A stretch of 64,000 bases of DNA, from assembly GCF_015070855.1 (NCBI RefSeq), contig NZ_JADDIX010000018.1:37993-101992 (forward strand), read 5' to 3'. Source of the stretch: Pseudomonas lopnurensis. Its GTDB lineage: Bacteria; Pseudomonadota; Gammaproteobacteria; Pseudomonadales; Pseudomonadaceae. This document shows positions 31,009 through 42,154 of the stretch, piece after piece. Both the position numbers and the translations under genes were made by a program. Below the pieces are notes generated by a model. That model was not told the DNA's origin. It was given only the letters and a program-made list of their open reading frames with translations, and ran no database searches. Within the stretch, counting starts at the first letter, position 1. Every line of letters starts with the position of its first letter.

Positions 31009-31042
31009 AAGAGGCTGCCCGCTTACGCGCGCGGCCTCTTTG
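31009..31042 (+). terminator. Candidate terminator of tsf
   Basis: AAGAGGC and GCCTCTT pair over an 18-base inner segment that can fold further (CGC-TTAC-GCG), followed by TTG. It is separated from tsf by the MITE-like element, suggesting the element inserted between gene and terminator. Confidence 0.6.
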
Positions 31043-31188
31043 TCGAATGGGGCGGCGGAATTGTTTTTTCTGTCACGTTATAGTCGTCGCTTGGCACCAA
31101 CTCATCGTCGAGTTGTCAAAGCGCAGATATTTTTTTGTCTGATCAATCCAGATTTCAGTCATAGCACGCCGCAGGAGATAACACGCCA

Positions 31189-31932
31189 ATGGCTCAGCAG
31201 ATGAGTGCACGCAATCCTCGCTATAAACGCATTCTGCTCAAATTAAGCGGCGAAGCCCTGATGGGCTCCGAAGACTTCGGCATCGATCCCAAGGTGCTCG
31301 ACCGCATGGCGCTGGAGGTCGGGCAACTGGTGGGGATTGGCGTCGAGGTCGGTCTGGTGATCGGTGGTGGTAATCTGTTCCGTGGTGCGGCGCTTTCTGC
31401 CGCTGGCATGGACCGGGTGACCGGCGATCATATGGGGATGCTGGCCACCGTGATGAATGCCCTGGCGATGCGTGATGCCCTGGAACGCTCGAATATCCCC
31501 GCGCTGGTGATGTCGGCCATCTCCATGGTCGGTGTGACCGATCACTACGATCGCCGCAAGGCCATGCGCCATCTCAAGTCCGGCGAGGTGGTGATTTTCT
31601 CTGCGGGTACGGGTAATCCATTTTTCACCACCGATTCGGCTGCCTGTCTGCGCGCCATCGAAATCCAGGCGGATGTGGTCCTCAAGGCGACCAAGGTCGA
31701 CGGCGTCTATACCGCCGACCCGTTCAAGGACCCCAATGCGGAGAAGTTCGCGCAACTGACCTATGACGAGGTGCTCGATCGCAAGCTCGGCGTGATGGAC
31801 CTGACCGCCATCTGCCTGTGCCGCGATCACACCATGCCGTTGCGCGTTTTCAATATGAACAAGCCTGGCGCCCTGCTGAACATCGTGCTCGGTGGCGCCG
31901 AAGGAACACTGATCGAGGAAGCGAACGAATGA
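31189..31932 (+). CDS. pyrH: UMP kinase
   Basis: A 247-residue bacterial UMP kinase of the amino-acid-kinase fold, making UDP from UMP. Typical stretches: [13 protein letters not shown] near the N-terminus, [10 protein letters not shown] (phosphate loop), [12 protein letters not shown] (substrate site) and [16 protein letters not shown]. The start at 31,189 is used; GGAG is about 12 bases upstream and an inner ATG at 31,201 is possible. Overlaps frr. Confidence 0.97.
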   Translation: MAQQMSARNPRYKRILLKLSGEALMGSEDFGIDPKVLDRMALEVGQLVGIGVEVGLVIGGGNLFRGAALSAAGMDRVTGDHMGMLATVMNALAMRDALERSNIPALVMSAISMVGVTDHYDRRKAMRHLKSGEVVIFSAGTGNPFFTTDSAACLRAIEIQADVVLKATKVDGVYTADPFKDPNAEKFAQLTYDEVLDRKLGVMDLTAICLCRDHTMPLRVFNMNKPGALLNIVLGGAEGTLIEEANE

Positions 31933-32486
31933 TCAACGAGATCAAGCAAGACGCGCAGGAGCGCATGAAGAAAACCCTGGAGTCGCTGGACCATGCATTC
32001 GCCAAGATCCGTACCGGCCGTGCGCATCCCAGCATCCTCGACAGCGTGATGGTGTCCTACTACGGCGCCGATACGCCGCTGCGCCAGGTGGCCAACGTGG
32101 TGGCGGAGGATTCGCGTACCCTGGCATTGACCGTGTTCGACAAGAGCATGATCCAGGCGGTCGAGAAGGCCATCATGACCTCCGACCTGGGGCTGAATCC
32201 GGCGACTGCCGGCACCACCATCCGCGTGCCGATGCCGGCACTCACCGAAGAAACGCGCAAGGGCTATACCAAGCAGGCTCGTGCCGAGGCGGAAAACGCC
32301 CGGGTGGCGGTGCGCAACATTCGTCGTGATGCGCTGGCGCAGTTGAAGGACCTGGTCAAGGAAAAGGAAATCAGCGAGGACGAGGAACGTCGCGGCCAGG
32401 ATGACGTCCAGAAGCTAACCGACAAGTTCGTTGCCGAAATCGACAAGGCCCTGGAAGCCAAAGAAGCCGACCTGATGGCTGTGTAG
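31929..32486 (+). CDS. frr: Ribosome recycling factor
   Basis: A 185-residue tRNA-mimic that splits post-termination ribosomes with EF-G. Contains [15 protein letters not shown] and the C-terminal long helices ([15 protein letters not shown]-like and [18 protein letters not shown]). ATGA overlap with pyrH shows coupling. Confidence 0.97.
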   Translation: MINEIKQDAQERMKKTLESLDHAFAKIRTGRAHPSILDSVMVSYYGADTPLRQVANVVAEDSRTLALTVFDKSMIQAVEKAIMTSDLGLNPATAGTTIRVPMPALTEETRKGYTKQARAEAENARVAVRNIRRDALAQLKDLVKEKEISEDEERRGQDDVQKLTDKFVAEIDKALEAKEADLMAV

Positions 32487-32634
32487 GGCCCGCATCGGAT
32501 CGCCTCCACGACGTCTCCATCGAGTCCGGCTCAGCCGGAAGCGCGGCGCGACGGGGAGGCGGGATGCCCTGAGAGCTGTCGCTTGCAGCTTTTTCTTTTG
32601 TTTGCAGCGTGTTCTAGCGCAAGTAGAGTTGTTC

Positions 32635-33396
32635 ATGGAAAAGGTCAGGCAGATTGCCGGACGGAATCTCCCCCGTCACGTAGCGATCATCATGGATGGC
32701 AACAATCGCTGGGCGAAAAGACGTCTGCTTCCCGGTGTGGCGGGACATAAAGCCGGTGTCGACGCGGTACGCGCCGTGATCGAGGTCTGTGCCGACTCCG
32801 GTGTCGAGGTGCTGACGCTCTTCGCGTTTTCCAGTGAGAACTGGCAGCGCCCGGCCGATGAGGTGGGTGCCCTGATGGAGCTGTTCCTCTCGGCGCTGCG
32901 GCGCGAGGCGCGCAAGCTCGACGAGAACGGCATTCGTCTGCGCATCATCGGCGATCGCTCGCGCTTCCATCCCGAGCTGCAGACGGCCATGCGCGAGGTC
33001 GAGGAAATGACCGCCGCCAACCATCGCTTCGTGCTGCAGGTCGCCGCCAACTATGGCGGGCAGTGGGACATTCTCCAGGCGGCGCAGCATCTGGCCGCGG
33101 AAGCCCAGGCGGGCCGCCTCAATCCGGCCGAGATCACCCCCGCATTGTTCCAGAGCTACCTGGCGACCGGTGACATGCCATTGCCGGACCTGTGCATTCG
33201 CACCGGCGGCGAGCGGCGTATCAGCAATTTCCTGCTCTGGCAGCTCGCCTACGCCGAGCTGTATTTTTCCGATCTGTACTGGCCTGACTTCAAGCATGTC
33301 GCCATGCGCAAGGCCCTGGCCGATTTCGCCACGCGGCAGCGGCGCTTCGGCAAGACCGGCGAACAGGTCGAAAGCGAGGTCAAGGCCGAATGCTGA
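32635..33396 (+). CDS. uppS: Undecaprenyl diphosphate synthase
   Basis: A 253-residue cis-prenyltransferase that adds isopentenyl units to farnesyl diphosphate to make the C55 carrier for cell wall and lipopolysaccharide. The catalytic aspartate is Asp21 in AIIMDGNNRWAKRR; further signatures are LFAFSSENWQRP and the C-terminal DLCIRTGGERRISNFLLWQ. 148 bases separate it from frr, so it may have its own promoter. Overlaps cdsA by 7 bases. Confidence 0.97.
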   Translation: MEKVRQIAGRNLPRHVAIIMDGNNRWAKRRLLPGVAGHKAGVDAVRAVIEVCADSGVEVLTLFAFSSENWQRPADEVGALMELFLSALRREARKLDENGIRLRIIGDRSRFHPELQTAMREVEEMTAANHRFVLQVAANYGGQWDILQAAQHLAAEAQAGRLNPAEITPALFQSYLATGDMPLPDLCIRTGGERRISNFLLWQLAYAELYFSDLYWPDFKHVAMRKALADFATRQRRFGKTGEQVESEVKAEC

Positions 33397-34205
33397 AGCA
33401 GCGAATTATCACGGCAGCGATCCTCCTGCCTGTTGCGATCGTGGGTTTCTTCCTGCTCCACGGACTCGCCTTTGCCTTGTTCATCGGCCTGGTCGTGGCG
33501 TTGGGCGCCTGGGAATGGGCGCGCCTGGCCGGGTTCGCCAGCCAGCCGGTGCGGGTCGGCTACGCAGTGCTGGTGGTGCTGCTGCTGGGCGTGCTCTATC
33601 AGCTTCCGGCGCTGGCGCCCTGGTTGCTGGCATTGGCGGTGCTCTGGTGGCTCGCCGCCACGTACCTGGTGCTCACTTATCCGCACAGCAGTCGGCTCTG
33701 GGGCGGCTCGGCCGGTAGCCTGCTGATCGGGCTGCTGATCCTGCTGCCGGCCTGGCAGGCGCTGGTGCTGCTCAAGCAGTGGGAGCTGGGCAACTGGCTG
33801 ATCCTGGCGGTGATGGTTCTGGTATGGGTCGCCGATATCGGCGCCTACTTTTCCGGCAAGACCTTCGGCCGGCGCAAGCTGGCGCCCCAGGTCAGCCCCG
33901 GCAAGAGCTGGGAAGGCTTGATCGGCGGTCTGCTGACCAGTCTGCTGGTCACGCTGGCGGTGGGTGTCTACCGCGGCTGGTCCGTCCGCGAGCTGATCCT
34001 TGCACTGCTGGGGGCGGCGCTGGTGGTACTGATTTCGGTCATCGGCGATCTGACCGAGAGCATGTTCAAGCGCAGCTCCGGCATCAAGGACAGCAGCCAG
34101 TTGCTTCCCGGGCATGGCGGCGTCATGGATCGCATCGATAGCCTCACTGCGGCGATTCCACTGTTCGTCGTGCTGCTGTGGCTGGCGGGATGGGGTGTGC
34201 TGTGA
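33390..34205 (+). CDS. cdsA: Phosphatidate cytidylyltransferase
   Basis: A 271-residue integral membrane enzyme making CDP-diacylglycerol, precursor of all phospholipids. About eight membrane segments and the C-terminal CDS signature [21 protein letters not shown]...[12 protein letters not shown]. Overlaps both uppS and dxr. Confidence 0.96.
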   Translation: MLKQRIITAAILLPVAIVGFFLLHGLAFALFIGLVVALGAWEWARLAGFASQPVRVGYAVLVVLLLGVLYQLPALAPWLLALAVLWWLAATYLVLTYPHSSRLWGGSAGSLLIGLLILLPAWQALVLLKQWELGNWLILAVMVLVWVADIGAYFSGKTFGRRKLAPQVSPGKSWEGLIGGLLTSLLVTLAVGVYRGWSVRELILALLGAALVVLISVIGDLTESMFKRSSGIKDSSQLLPGHGGVMDRIDSLTAAIPLFVVLLWLAGWGVL

Positions 34206-35392
34206 CCCGACCCTTGCAGATAACCGTGCTGGGCGCCACCGGGTCGGTCGGGCTCAGCACGCTGGATGTCATTGCCCGCCATCCGCAGCGCTATGGCGTT
34301 TTCGCGCTGACCGGCTTCAGCCGGATTGTCGAGCTGCGCGCCCTTTGCCTGGCGCATCGGCCGCGCTATGCGGTCGTGGGTGACGAGGAGCAGGCGCGTG
34401 TCCTGCAGGACCAGTTGCTCGGGGACGGCCTGGATACGCGGGTGCTCAGTGGTGAGGGTGGCTTGAGCGAGGTGGCCGGGCATCCGGACGTCGATGTGGT
34501 GATGGCCGCCATCGTCGGCGCGGCGGGCTTGCGACCCACGCTTGCCGCGGTTCAGGCCGGCAAGCGTGTGCTGCTGGCGAACAAGGAGGCCCTGGTGATG
34601 TCGGGCGGGCTGTTCATGCAGGCGCTGCGTGACAGCGCCGCGGTGCTGTTGCCCATCGACAGCGAACACAACGCCATTTTCCAGTGTTTGCCGGCCGATT
34701 ATTCCCGGGGACTGCCGGTCGTCGGCGTGCGGCGGATACTGCTGACCGCCTCCGGCGGGCCGTTCCGCGGGCTCTCGGCGCCCGAGCTCGAACATGTGAC
34801 CCCGGAGCAGGCTTGCGCCCATCCCAATTGGTCGATGGGGCGCAAGATCTCCGTGGATTCGGCGAGCATGATGAACAAGGGGCTCGAGCTGATCGAGGCC
34901 TGCTGGTTGTTCGATGCGCGGCCCGATCAGGTCGAGGTGGTGATCCATCCGCAGAGCGTGATCCATTCCATGGTTGATTACGTGGATGGCTCGGTGCTCG
35001 CGCAGCTGGGCAATCCGGACATGCGTACGCCCATCGCCCATGCGCTGGCCTGGCCCGAGCGGATCGATTCCGGCGTTTCGGCGCTGGATCTGCTGCGGAT
35101 CGGTCGGCTCGACTTCCAGGCGCCGGACGACCAGCGCTTTCCTTGCCTGCGGCACGCCCGCTCGGCGGCGCAGGCGGGCGGCACGTCGCCGGCGATGCTC
35201 AATGCGGCGAACGAAGTGGCGGTGGAGGCGTTTCTCAATCGACGCATCCGCTTCACCGAGATCGCGAGTATCATCGACGACGTATTGAATCGTGAGGCGT
35301 CGGTTCCGACCCACTGCCTCGAGGATGTGTTGACGGCGGACAGCAGGGCCCGGGAGCTTGCCGGGCATTGGCTGAGTCGCCACGGGCGATAG
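34202..35392 (+). CDS. dxr: 1-deoxy-D-xylulose 5-phosphate reductoisomerase
   Basis: A 396-residue enzyme of the MEP isoprenoid pathway. N-terminal NADPH motif [15 protein letters not shown], metal/substrate region [13 protein letters not shown], and [21 protein letters not shown] are all present. GTG at 34,202 is chosen over ATG 34,178 because it overlaps the cdsA stop (GTGA) and places the Rossmann motif correctly near residue 10. Confidence 0.96.
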   Translation: MTRPLQITVLGATGSVGLSTLDVIARHPQRYGVFALTGFSRIVELRALCLAHRPRYAVVGDEEQARVLQDQLLGDGLDTRVLSGEGGLSEVAGHPDVDVVMAAIVGAAGLRPTLAAVQAGKRVLLANKEALVMSGGLFMQALRDSAAVLLPIDSEHNAIFQCLPADYSRGLPVVGVRRILLTASGGPFRGLSAPELEHVTPEQACAHPNWSMGRKISVDSASMMNKGLELIEACWLFDARPDQVEVVIHPQSVIHSMVDYVDGSVLAQLGNPDMRTPIAHALAWPERIDSGVSALDLLRIGRLDFQAPDDQRFPCLRHARSAAQAGGTSPAMLNAANEVAVEAFLNRRIRFTEIASIIDDVLNREASVPTHCLEDVLTADSRARELAGHWLSRHGR

Positions 35393-35409
35393 GTCCGCTG
35401 ATGATTCGT

Positions 35410-35440
35410 CGCGGCTCGCGACGAAATGGTAACGGGCCCT
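35410..35440. repeat. Relic of the right end of the MITE-like element
   Basis: About 26 of 31 bases match the right end of the element at 30,964-30,994, including CGCGACGAAA and the terminal GCCCT. No left end is seen here; dxr coding sequence lies directly upstream. It precedes rseP by 15 bases. Confidence 0.55.
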
Positions 35441-35455
35441 GGGCCGGAGGAATGA

Positions 35456-36808
35456 ATGGGCGCGCTTTATATGATCGTCGGCACCCTGATCGCACTCGGG
35501 GTGCTGGTCACTTTTCACGAGTTCGGCCACTTCTGGGTGGCGCGCCGGTGCGGGGTGAAGGTGCTGCGCTTCTCCGTGGGTTTCGGCAGCCCGCTGGTGC
35601 GCTGGCACGATCGTCATGGCACCGAGTTCGTGATCGCTGCGATTCCCCTGGGTGGTTACGTGAAGATGCTCGACGAGCGCGAGGGCGAGGTGCCGCCTGC
35701 GCTGCTCGACAGCGCCTTCAACCGCAAGACGGTGCGTCAGCGCTTCGCCATCGTCTCTGCCGGACCATTGGCCAATTTCCTGCTCGCCCTGGTGTTCTTC
35801 TGGCTGCTGGCGATGCTCGGCAGCGAGCAGGTGCGCCCGGTCATCGGTGCGGTGGAATCCGGCAGTCTCGCCGCACAGGCCGGGCTGGTCGCCGAGCAGG
35901 AAATCATCACGGTCAACGGCAAGCCGGTCAATGGCTGGTCCGACGTCAACCTGCAACTGGTTCGCCGCCTCGGTGAAAGCGGCAATCTCGACCTCGCCGT
36001 GCGCGATCTCGGTAGCTCCAGCGAGCGGCATCTGCGGATTCCGTTGCAGAACTGGCTGAAAGGGGAGGCGGAGCCCGACCCGATTACATCGTTGGGCATC
36101 CGTCCGTGGCGGCCGCAGATCGCACCGGTCATCGCGCAGCTGGACCCGGATGGGCCCGCGCAGGCGGCCGGAGTTCGCCTCGGCGATCGCCTGCTCAGTC
36201 TGAACGAGCAGCCGCTGGAGGACTGGCAGCAGGTCATCGATGCGGTGAAGGTCCTGCCGGGCGAGGCCGCCTCGCTGTCGATCGAACGCGCTGGCCAGCG
36301 CCTGGAGGTGTCGCTGACGCTCGCTTCGCGCGGGGAAGGCGAGGAGCGGCGCGGTTACCTGGGGGCGGGCGTCGAGGCGGGCGAATGGCCGGCGCAGATG
36401 CTGCGCGAGGTCAGCTTCGGTCCGCTCGAGGCGGTCGTGGAAGGGCTGAGACGCACCTGGACCATGAGCCTGCTGACCCTGGATTCCCTGAAGAAAATGC
36501 TCTTCGGGGAGCTCTCGGTAAAAAACTTGAGCGGCCCGATAACCATTGCTAAAGTGGCGGGCGCTTCTGCCCAGTCCGGCCTCGGGGATTTCCTGAATTT
36601 CCTCGCCTACCTGAGCATAAGCCTGGGGGTTCTCAATCTACTGCCTATCCCGGTGCTTGATGGGGGGCACCTGCTCTTCTATCTGGTCGAGTGGGTCCGC
36701 GGGCGCCCTCTGTCGGAGAGGGTTCAGGGGTGGGGGGTACAGATCGGCATCAGCCTGGTAGTAGGGGTGATGCTGCTTGCGCTGGTCAATGATCTTGGCC
36801 GCCTGTAA
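35456..36808 (+). CDS. rseP: Site-2 intramembrane protease RseP
   Basis: A 450-residue inner-membrane zinc metalloprotease that makes the second cut in the anti-sigma factor (MucA/RseA), releasing AlgU/sigma-E. HEFGH at residues 21-25 is the HExxH site; NLLPIPVLDGGHL near 400 carries the third ligand. Two PDZ domains occupy about 110-190 and 200-290 of the periplasmic part. Co-located with bamA, whose clients the pathway monitors. Confidence 0.96.
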   Translation: MGALYMIVGTLIALGVLVTFHEFGHFWVARRCGVKVLRFSVGFGSPLVRWHDRHGTEFVIAAIPLGGYVKMLDEREGEVPPALLDSAFNRKTVRQRFAIVSAGPLANFLLALVFFWLLAMLGSEQVRPVIGAVESGSLAAQAGLVAEQEIITVNGKPVNGWSDVNLQLVRRLGESGNLDLAVRDLGSSSERHLRIPLQNWLKGEAEPDPITSLGIRPWRPQIAPVIAQLDPDGPAQAAGVRLGDRLLSLNEQPLEDWQQVIDAVKVLPGEAASLSIERAGQRLEVSLTLASRGEGEERRGYLGAGVEAGEWPAQMLREVSFGPLEAVVEGLRRTWTMSLLTLDSLKKMLFGELSVKNLSGPITIAKVAGASAQSGLGDFLNFLAYLSISLGVLNLLPIPVLDGGHLLFYLVEWVRGRPLSERVQGWGVQIGISLVVGVMLLALVNDLGRL

Positions 36809-36877
36809 CGCTGAATTCCGTAATGTCGCCGCTCCGGGCGCCGGCTCATTTATCAGGTTTGAACAAGAAAGGACTTC

Positions 36878-39229
36878 ATGAAACGTCTGCTGCTACCTGC
36901 GGTTATTTCCGCATTGATGATTGCCGAAGTTCACGCTGAGTCCTTCACTATTTCAGATATCCGGGTCAACGGCCTGCAGCGGGTCTCCGCCGGCAGCGTG
37001 TTCGGCGCACTGCCGCTGAACGTTGGCGAGCCGGCCGATGACAACCGCCTGGTCGATGCCACTCGCGCCCTGTTCAGAACCGGTTTCTTCCAGGACATTC
37101 AGCTCGGCCGCGAAGGCAACGTGCTGGTCATCAGCGTAGTCGAGCGTCCTTCTATTTCCGCGATCGAAATCGAAGGCAACAAGGCGATCAAGACCGAGGA
37201 CCTGCTGTCCGGCCTGCAACAGTCGGGCCTGGCTGAAGGCGAAATCTTTCAGCGCGCCACGCTCGAAGGGGTGCGCAACGAACTGCAGCGCCAATACGTG
37301 GCCCAGGGGCGCTACTCCGCCACCATCGAAACCGAAGTGGTCGCGCAGCCGCGCAACCGGGTGGCGTTGAAGATCAAGATCAACGAAGGCTCGGTCGCCG
37401 CCATCAAGCACATCAACGTGGTGGGCAACTCGGTGTTCCCGGACGAGGATCTGGTCGGCCTGTTCGAACTCAAGACCACCAACTGGCTTTCGTTCTTCCG
37501 CAACGACGACAAGTACGCGCGCGAGAAGCTCTCCGGCGACCTGGAGCGCCTGCGTTCCTATTACCTGGATCGCGGCTACATCAACATGGATATCACCTCG
37601 ACCCAGGTATCCATCACGCCGGACAAGAAAGACGTCTATGTGACCGTCAACATCGACGAAGGCGAGCGCTACACCGTTCGCGACGTCAAGCTCAGCGGCG
37701 ACCTCAAGGTGCCGCAGGAAGAGATCGAAGCGCTGCTGCTGGCCAAGCAAGGGCAGGTCTTCTCGCGCAAGGTGATGACCACCACCTCCGAGCTGATCAC
37801 CCGCCGCCTGGGTAACGAGGGCTACACCTTCGCCAACGTCAACGGTGTGCCCGAGGCCCATGACGAGGACAACACGGTATCCATCACCTTCGTGGTGGAT
37901 CCGGGCAAGCGCGCCTACGTCAACCGCATCAATTTCCGCGGCAACACCAAGACCGAGGACGAAGTGCTGCGCCGCGAGATGCGCCAGATGGAAGGAGGCT
38001 GGGCGTCGACCTACCTGATCGACCAGTCCAAGGTCCGCCTCGAGCGCCTCGGCTTCTTCAAGGAGGTCAACGTCGAGACCCCGCAGGTGCCAGGCACCGA
38101 CGACCAGATCGACGTCAACTACAGCGTCGAGGAGCAACCCTCCGGCTCGATCATGGCGAGCATCGGTTTCGCCCAGAACGCCGGTCTGATCCTCGGCGGC
38201 TCGATCAGCCAGAACAACTTCCTCGGCACCGGTAACCGGGTGTCGCTCGGCCTGACCCGCAGCGAATACCAGTCGCGCTACAACTTCGGCTTCGTCGATC
38301 CCTACTGGACCGAGGACGGCGTCAGCCTCGGCTACAACGCCTTCTACCGCACCACCGACTACGACGAGCTGGACTACGACGTCTCCAGCTACTCGGTGGA
38401 CAGCCTGGGCGCGGGCGTGAACATCGGCTATCCGATCAGCGAGACCTCGCGTTTGTCCTTCGGCCTGTCGATACAGCAGGACGAGCTGGACACCGGTCGC
38501 TACACCGTCGACGAGATCTTCGACTTCATGGAGGAGGAGGGCGACAGCTTCCTCAACTTCAAGGCCTCGGTGGGCTGGTCCGAATCGACCCTGAACCGCG
38601 GCGTGCTGGCCACCCGCGGGCATTCGCAGAGCCTGGTGCTGGAAACCACCGTCCCGGGCAGCGACCTGTCGTTCTACAAGCTCGACTACAACGGCCAGCT
38701 GTTCGTGCCGATGACCAGCGACTACACCCTGCGCATGCATACGCGCCTGGGCTATGGCGACGCCTACGGCTCGACCTCGCGACTGCCGTTCTACGAGCAT
38801 TACTACGCCGGTGGCTTCAACTCGGTGCGGGGCTTCGAGGACAGCAGCCTGGGTCCGCGCAGTACGCCCAGCGACGGTTCGCGTCCGGGCACCATTGCCG
38901 ACCCCGATCGCGACCCGCTGCCGTTCGGCGGCAACGTACTGATCCAGGGTGGCCTGGAAGTGCTGTTCCCGATGCCGTTCGTCAAGGACCAGCGCTCGTT
39001 GCGCACCTCGGTGTTCTGGGATGTTGGTAATGTATTCGATACCAATTGCCCGTCCGGCTCGGCGAACTGCAGCGACATCGATTTCGGCGACATGGCCAGT
39101 TCGGTCGGTGTCGGCCTGACCTGGATCACCGCGATGGGGCCGCTGAGCTTCAGCCTGGCGATGCCGGTGGTGAAGCCGGACGATGCCGATACCCAGGTCT
39201 TCCAGTTCTCGCTGGGACAAACGTTCTAA
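36878..39229 (+). CDS. bamA: Outer-membrane protein assembly factor BamA
   Basis: A 783-residue Omp85 protein. Signal peptide ends at HAESFT (about residue 20-21), five POTRA domains follow (about 22-425) and a C-terminal 16-strand barrel ends in phenylalanine (FQFSLGQTF). The barrel has the conserved loop 6 region VRGFEDSSLGPR, whose VRGF motif is essential in the family. Essential for folding outer-membrane proteins. Confidence 0.97.
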   Translation: MKRLLLPAVISALMIAEVHAESFTISDIRVNGLQRVSAGSVFGALPLNVGEPADDNRLVDATRALFRTGFFQDIQLGREGNVLVISVVERPSISAIEIEGNKAIKTEDLLSGLQQSGLAEGEIFQRATLEGVRNELQRQYVAQGRYSATIETEVVAQPRNRVALKIKINEGSVAAIKHINVVGNSVFPDEDLVGLFELKTTNWLSFFRNDDKYAREKLSGDLERLRSYYLDRGYINMDITSTQVSITPDKKDVYVTVNIDEGERYTVRDVKLSGDLKVPQEEIEALLLAKQGQVFSRKVMTTTSELITRRLGNEGYTFANVNGVPEAHDEDNTVSITFVVDPGKRAYVNRINFRGNTKTEDEVLRREMRQMEGGWASTYLIDQSKVRLERLGFFKEVNVETPQVPGTDDQIDVNYSVEEQPSGSIMASIGFAQNAGLILGGSISQNNFLGTGNRVSLGLTRSEYQSRYNFGFVDPYWTEDGVSLGYNAFYRTTDYDELDYDVSSYSVDSLGAGVNIGYPISETSRLSFGLSIQQDELDTGRYTVDEIFDFMEEEGDSFLNFKASVGWSESTLNRGVLATRGHSQSLVLETTVPGSDLSFYKLDYNGQLFVPMTSDYTLRMHTRLGYGDAYGSTSRLPFYEHYYAGGFNSVRGFEDSSLGPRSTPSDGSRPGTIADPDRDPLPFGGNVLIQGGLEVLFPMPFVKDQRSLRTSVFWDVGNVFDTNCPSGSANCSDIDFGDMASSVGVGLTWITAMGPLSFSLAMPVVKPDDADTQVFQFSLGQTF

Positions 39230-39277
39230 CACTGCAGCGCCATGCTTCAGTGCTTTCATTCAGGAGTGGTGTATACC

Positions 39278-39781
39278 GTGCGTAAGTTGACTCAACTGTT
39301 CCTTATCGTTGCCGCACTGGTGGCGACCCCCGCGTTCGCCGAGATGAAGATCGCGGTCATGAACTACCAGATGGCGCTGCTCGAATCCGATGCCGCCAAG
39401 CGTTACGCGGTCGATGCCGAGAAGAAGTTCGGCCCCCAGCTGAGCAAGCTGCAGACGCTGGAAAGCGACGCCAAGCGCATCCAGGATCGTCTGGTCAAGG
39501 ATGGCGACAAGATGCAGCAGGCCGAACGCGAGCGCCTCGAACTCGAGTTCAAGCAGAAGGCGCGTGACTTCCAGTTCCAATCCAAGGAGCTGAACGAATC
39601 CAAGGCCGTCGCCGATCGGGAGATGCTCAAGCAGCTCAAGCCCAAGCTGGACCAGGCGGTGGAAGAGGTCATCAAGAAAGGCAACTATGACCTGGTGTTC
39701 GAGCGCGGTGCCGTGGTCGATGTCAAGCCTCAGTACGACATCACCCGCCAGGTCATCGAGCGCATGAACCAGCTGCGCTGA
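39278..39781 (+). CDS. skp: Periplasmic chaperone Skp/OmpH
   Basis: A 167-residue secreted chaperone for unfolded outer-membrane proteins. Signal peptide [18 protein letters not shown], then the coiled-coil tentacle region (about 45-125, rich in Lys, Glu, Gln). GTG at 39,278 is taken as start because GGAG lies upstream and the signal peptide follows at once; ATG 39,242 would add residues ahead of it. It sits between bamA and lpxD as usual. Confidence 0.94.
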   Translation: MRKLTQLFLIVAALVATPAFAEMKIAVMNYQMALLESDAAKRYAVDAEKKFGPQLSKLQTLESDAKRIQDRLVKDGDKMQQAERERLELEFKQKARDFQFQSKELNESKAVADREMLKQLKPKLDQAVEEVIKKGNYDLVFERGAVVDVKPQYDITRQVIERMNQLR

Positions 39782-39782
39782 T

Positions 39783-40841
39783 ATGTCCGGCGCAACCTTC
39801 ACGCTCGGCCAACTGGCCGACGAACTGGGCGGCAGTCTTCGCGGCGATGCCGCCCAGCCTGTCGACGGCCTGGCAACCTTGCAGGAAGCCGGCCCCACCC
39901 AGCTGAGCTTTCTCGCCAATGCCCAGTATCGCAAGTACCTCGCGACCACCCGGGCGGCGGCGGTCCTGCTGTCGCCTGCCGATGCGCAGGGCCACGAAGG
40001 TGCGGCGATCGTCGTGGCCGACCCTTATCTCGCCTACGCCCGTGCCTCGCACCTGTTCGAGACCCGTCCCGCGGTGTCCAGCGGGATCCATCCCACCGCG
40101 GTAGTGGCGGCAGACGCCGAGATCCATCCTTCGGCCAGCATCGGCGCCTACGCGGTCATCGAGTCGGGCGCGACCATCGGCGCGGACGTGGTGGTCGGCG
40201 CGCAGTCGTTCATCGGTGCGCGCAGCCGGATCGGCGAAGGAGGGCGCCTGGCGCCGCGGGTCACGCTGTACCATGACGTGGTGATCGGCAAGCGCGTGGT
40301 GATCCAGTCGGGGGCGGTGATCGGCGGTGAAGGCTTCGGCTTCGCGAAGGAAAAGGGCGTGTGGCAGAAGATCGCCCAGATCGGCGGCGTGCGAATCGGC
40401 GATGACGTCGAGATCGGTTCCAACACCACGATCGACCGTGGTGCGCTGTCGGATACCCTGATCGGCAACGGGGTGAAGCTGGACAACCAGATCATGATCG
40501 CGCACAACGTGCAGGTCGGCGACAACACTGCGATGGCAGGATGTGCGGGTATTTCGGGCAGCACCAAGATCGGGCGCAACTGCATGATCGCGGGTGGGGT
40601 CGGCATGGTTGGCCATATCGAGGTCTGTGACAACGTATTCGTGACCGGGATGACCATGGTCACGCGCTCCATCAGTGAACCAGGCAGCTATTCCTCGGGA
40701 ACGGCGATGCAGACCGCTGCCGACTGGAGGAAGAGCGCCGCGCGCATTCGCCAGCTGGACGACATGGCGCGGCGGCTGCAGCAGCTGGAAAAAAGCCTGG
40801 CGGCCGTGACCCAGGGCCAGAATCCGGCTTCTGATGCCTGA
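39783..40841 (+). CDS. lpxD: UDP-3-O-(3-hydroxyacyl)glucosamine N-acyltransferase
   Basis: A 352-residue left-handed beta-helix acyltransferase, third step of lipid A synthesis. N-terminal uridine-binding domain (about 1-100) then hexapeptide repeats (about 105-310) with the catalytic-His region in [20 protein letters not shown]-terminal helix completes it. Starts 2 bases after the skp stop. Confidence 0.96.
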   Translation: MSGATFTLGQLADELGGSLRGDAAQPVDGLATLQEAGPTQLSFLANAQYRKYLATTRAAAVLLSPADAQGHEGAAIVVADPYLAYARASHLFETRPAVSSGIHPTAVVAADAEIHPSASIGAYAVIESGATIGADVVVGAQSFIGARSRIGEGGRLAPRVTLYHDVVIGKRVVIQSGAVIGGEGFGFAKEKGVWQKIAQIGGVRIGDDVEIGSNTTIDRGALSDTLIGNGVKLDNQIMIAHNVQVGDNTAMAGCAGISGSTKIGRNCMIAGGVGMVGHIEVCDNVFVTGMTMVTRSISEPGSYSSGTAMQTAADWRKSAARIRQLDDMARRLQQLEKSLAAVTQGQNPASDA

Positions 40842-40939
40842 ACTCACGGTCTGATCCGGTTTTTCGGTAACTGCCTGACGATGCTGGCGCGAGCTCCGGC
40901 GCAGGCGGTCCCATACTTTTTTACAGGCTCTTTCCTGAC

Positions 40940-41380
40940 ATGATGGATATCAACGAGATTCGCGAATACCTGCCTCACCGCTACCCGTTCCTGCTGGTCG
41001 ACCGGGTAGTCGAGCTGGATACCGAGGCCAAGCGCATTCGCGCCTACAAGAACGTAACCATCAATGAGCCGTTCTTCAACGGGCACTTCCCGCAGCATCC
41101 GATCATGCCGGGCGTCCTGATCATCGAGGCGATGGCGCAGGCGGCCGGGTTGCTCGGCTTCAAGATGATGGGCGTCACGCCTTCCGATGGCACCCTGTAT
41201 TACTTCGTGGGTTCCGACAAGCTGCGCTTCCGCCAGCCGGTGCGCCCTGGTGACCAACTGGTTCTCGAGGCAACCTTCCTCAGCGTCAAACGTGGCATCT
41301 GGAAGTTCGATTGCCGGGCCAGCGTCGATGGCAAGCCGGTCTGCTCGGCCGAGATCATCTGCGCGGAACAGGAAATATGA
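40940..41380 (+). CDS. fabZ: 3-hydroxyacyl-[ACP] dehydratase FabZ
   Basis: A 146-residue hot-dog-fold dehydratase of fatty acid synthesis. Active-site His in [14 protein letters not shown] and Glu in [15 protein letters not shown]. Two consecutive ATGs at 40,940 and 40,943. Overlaps lpxA, tying fatty acid and lipid A synthesis, which compete for the same 3-hydroxyacyl-ACP. Confidence 0.97.
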   Translation: MMDINEIREYLPHRYPFLLVDRVVELDTEAKRIRAYKNVTINEPFFNGHFPQHPIMPGVLIIEAMAQAAGLLGFKMMGVTPSDGTLYYFVGSDKLRFRQPVRPGDQLVLEATFLSVKRGIWKFDCRASVDGKPVCSAEIICAEQEI

Positions 41381-42153
41381 GTTTGATCGACCCTCGCGCC
41401 ATCGTCGATCCTGCGACCCGTCTGGCGGATGACGTCCAGATCGGGCCCTGGTCGATCATCGGGCCGGATGTCGAAATTGGCGAGGGAACGGTGATCGCGT
41501 CCCACGTGATCATCAAGGGGCCGACCCGTATCGGCCGGCACAACCGCATCTATCAGTTCTCCTCGGTCGGCGAGGATACCCCCGACCTGAAATACAAGGG
41601 GGAACCGACCCGGCTGGTGATCGGCGATCACAACGTGATTCGCGAGGGGGTCACCATCCATCGCGGCACGGTCCAGGATCGTTCCGAAACCACCATCGGC
41701 AATCACAACCTGATCATGGCCTATGCGCATATCGGCCACGACAGCGTGATCGCCGACCATTGCATCCTGGTCAACAACACCGCCCTGGCCGGACACGTGC
41801 ACGTCGGTGACTGGGCGATCCTCTCCGGCTACACGCTGGTACACCAGTTCTGCCATATCGGTGCCCATAGCTTTTCCGGCATGGGAACGGCCATCGGCAA
41901 GGACGTGCCGGCATTCGTGACGGTTTTCGGAAATCCGGCAGAAGCCCGCAGCATGAACTTCGAAGGCATGCGTCGGCGGGGCTTCAGCAACGAAGCCGTA
42001 CATGCCTTGCGCAGCGCCTACAAGACCGTTTACCGCAAGGGTTTGACGGTGGAAGCGGCGCTCGCCGAACTCGCCGAAAGCGCCCTGGCGTTCCCCGAAG
42101 TCGCGATGTTCCGTGATTCCATCCAGGCTTCCACCCGTGGCATCACCCGCTGA
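41377..42153 (+). CDS. lpxA: UDP-N-acetylglucosamine O-acyltransferase
   Basis: A 258-residue hexapeptide-repeat acyltransferase, first step of lipid A synthesis. Repeat region about 5-190, catalytic His in [17 protein letters not shown]-terminal helical part from about 195. ATGA overlap with fabZ; one base before lpxB. Confidence 0.97.
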   Translation: MSLIDPRAIVDPATRLADDVQIGPWSIIGPDVEIGEGTVIASHVIIKGPTRIGRHNRIYQFSSVGEDTPDLKYKGEPTRLVIGDHNVIREGVTIHRGTVQDRSETTIGNHNLIMAYAHIGHDSVIADHCILVNNTALAGHVHVGDWAILSGYTLVHQFCHIGAHSFSGMGTAIGKDVPAFVTVFGNPAEARSMNFEGMRRRGFSNEAVHALRSAYKTVYRKGLTVEAALAELAESALAFPEVAMFRDSIQASTRGITR

Positions 42154-42154
42154 G

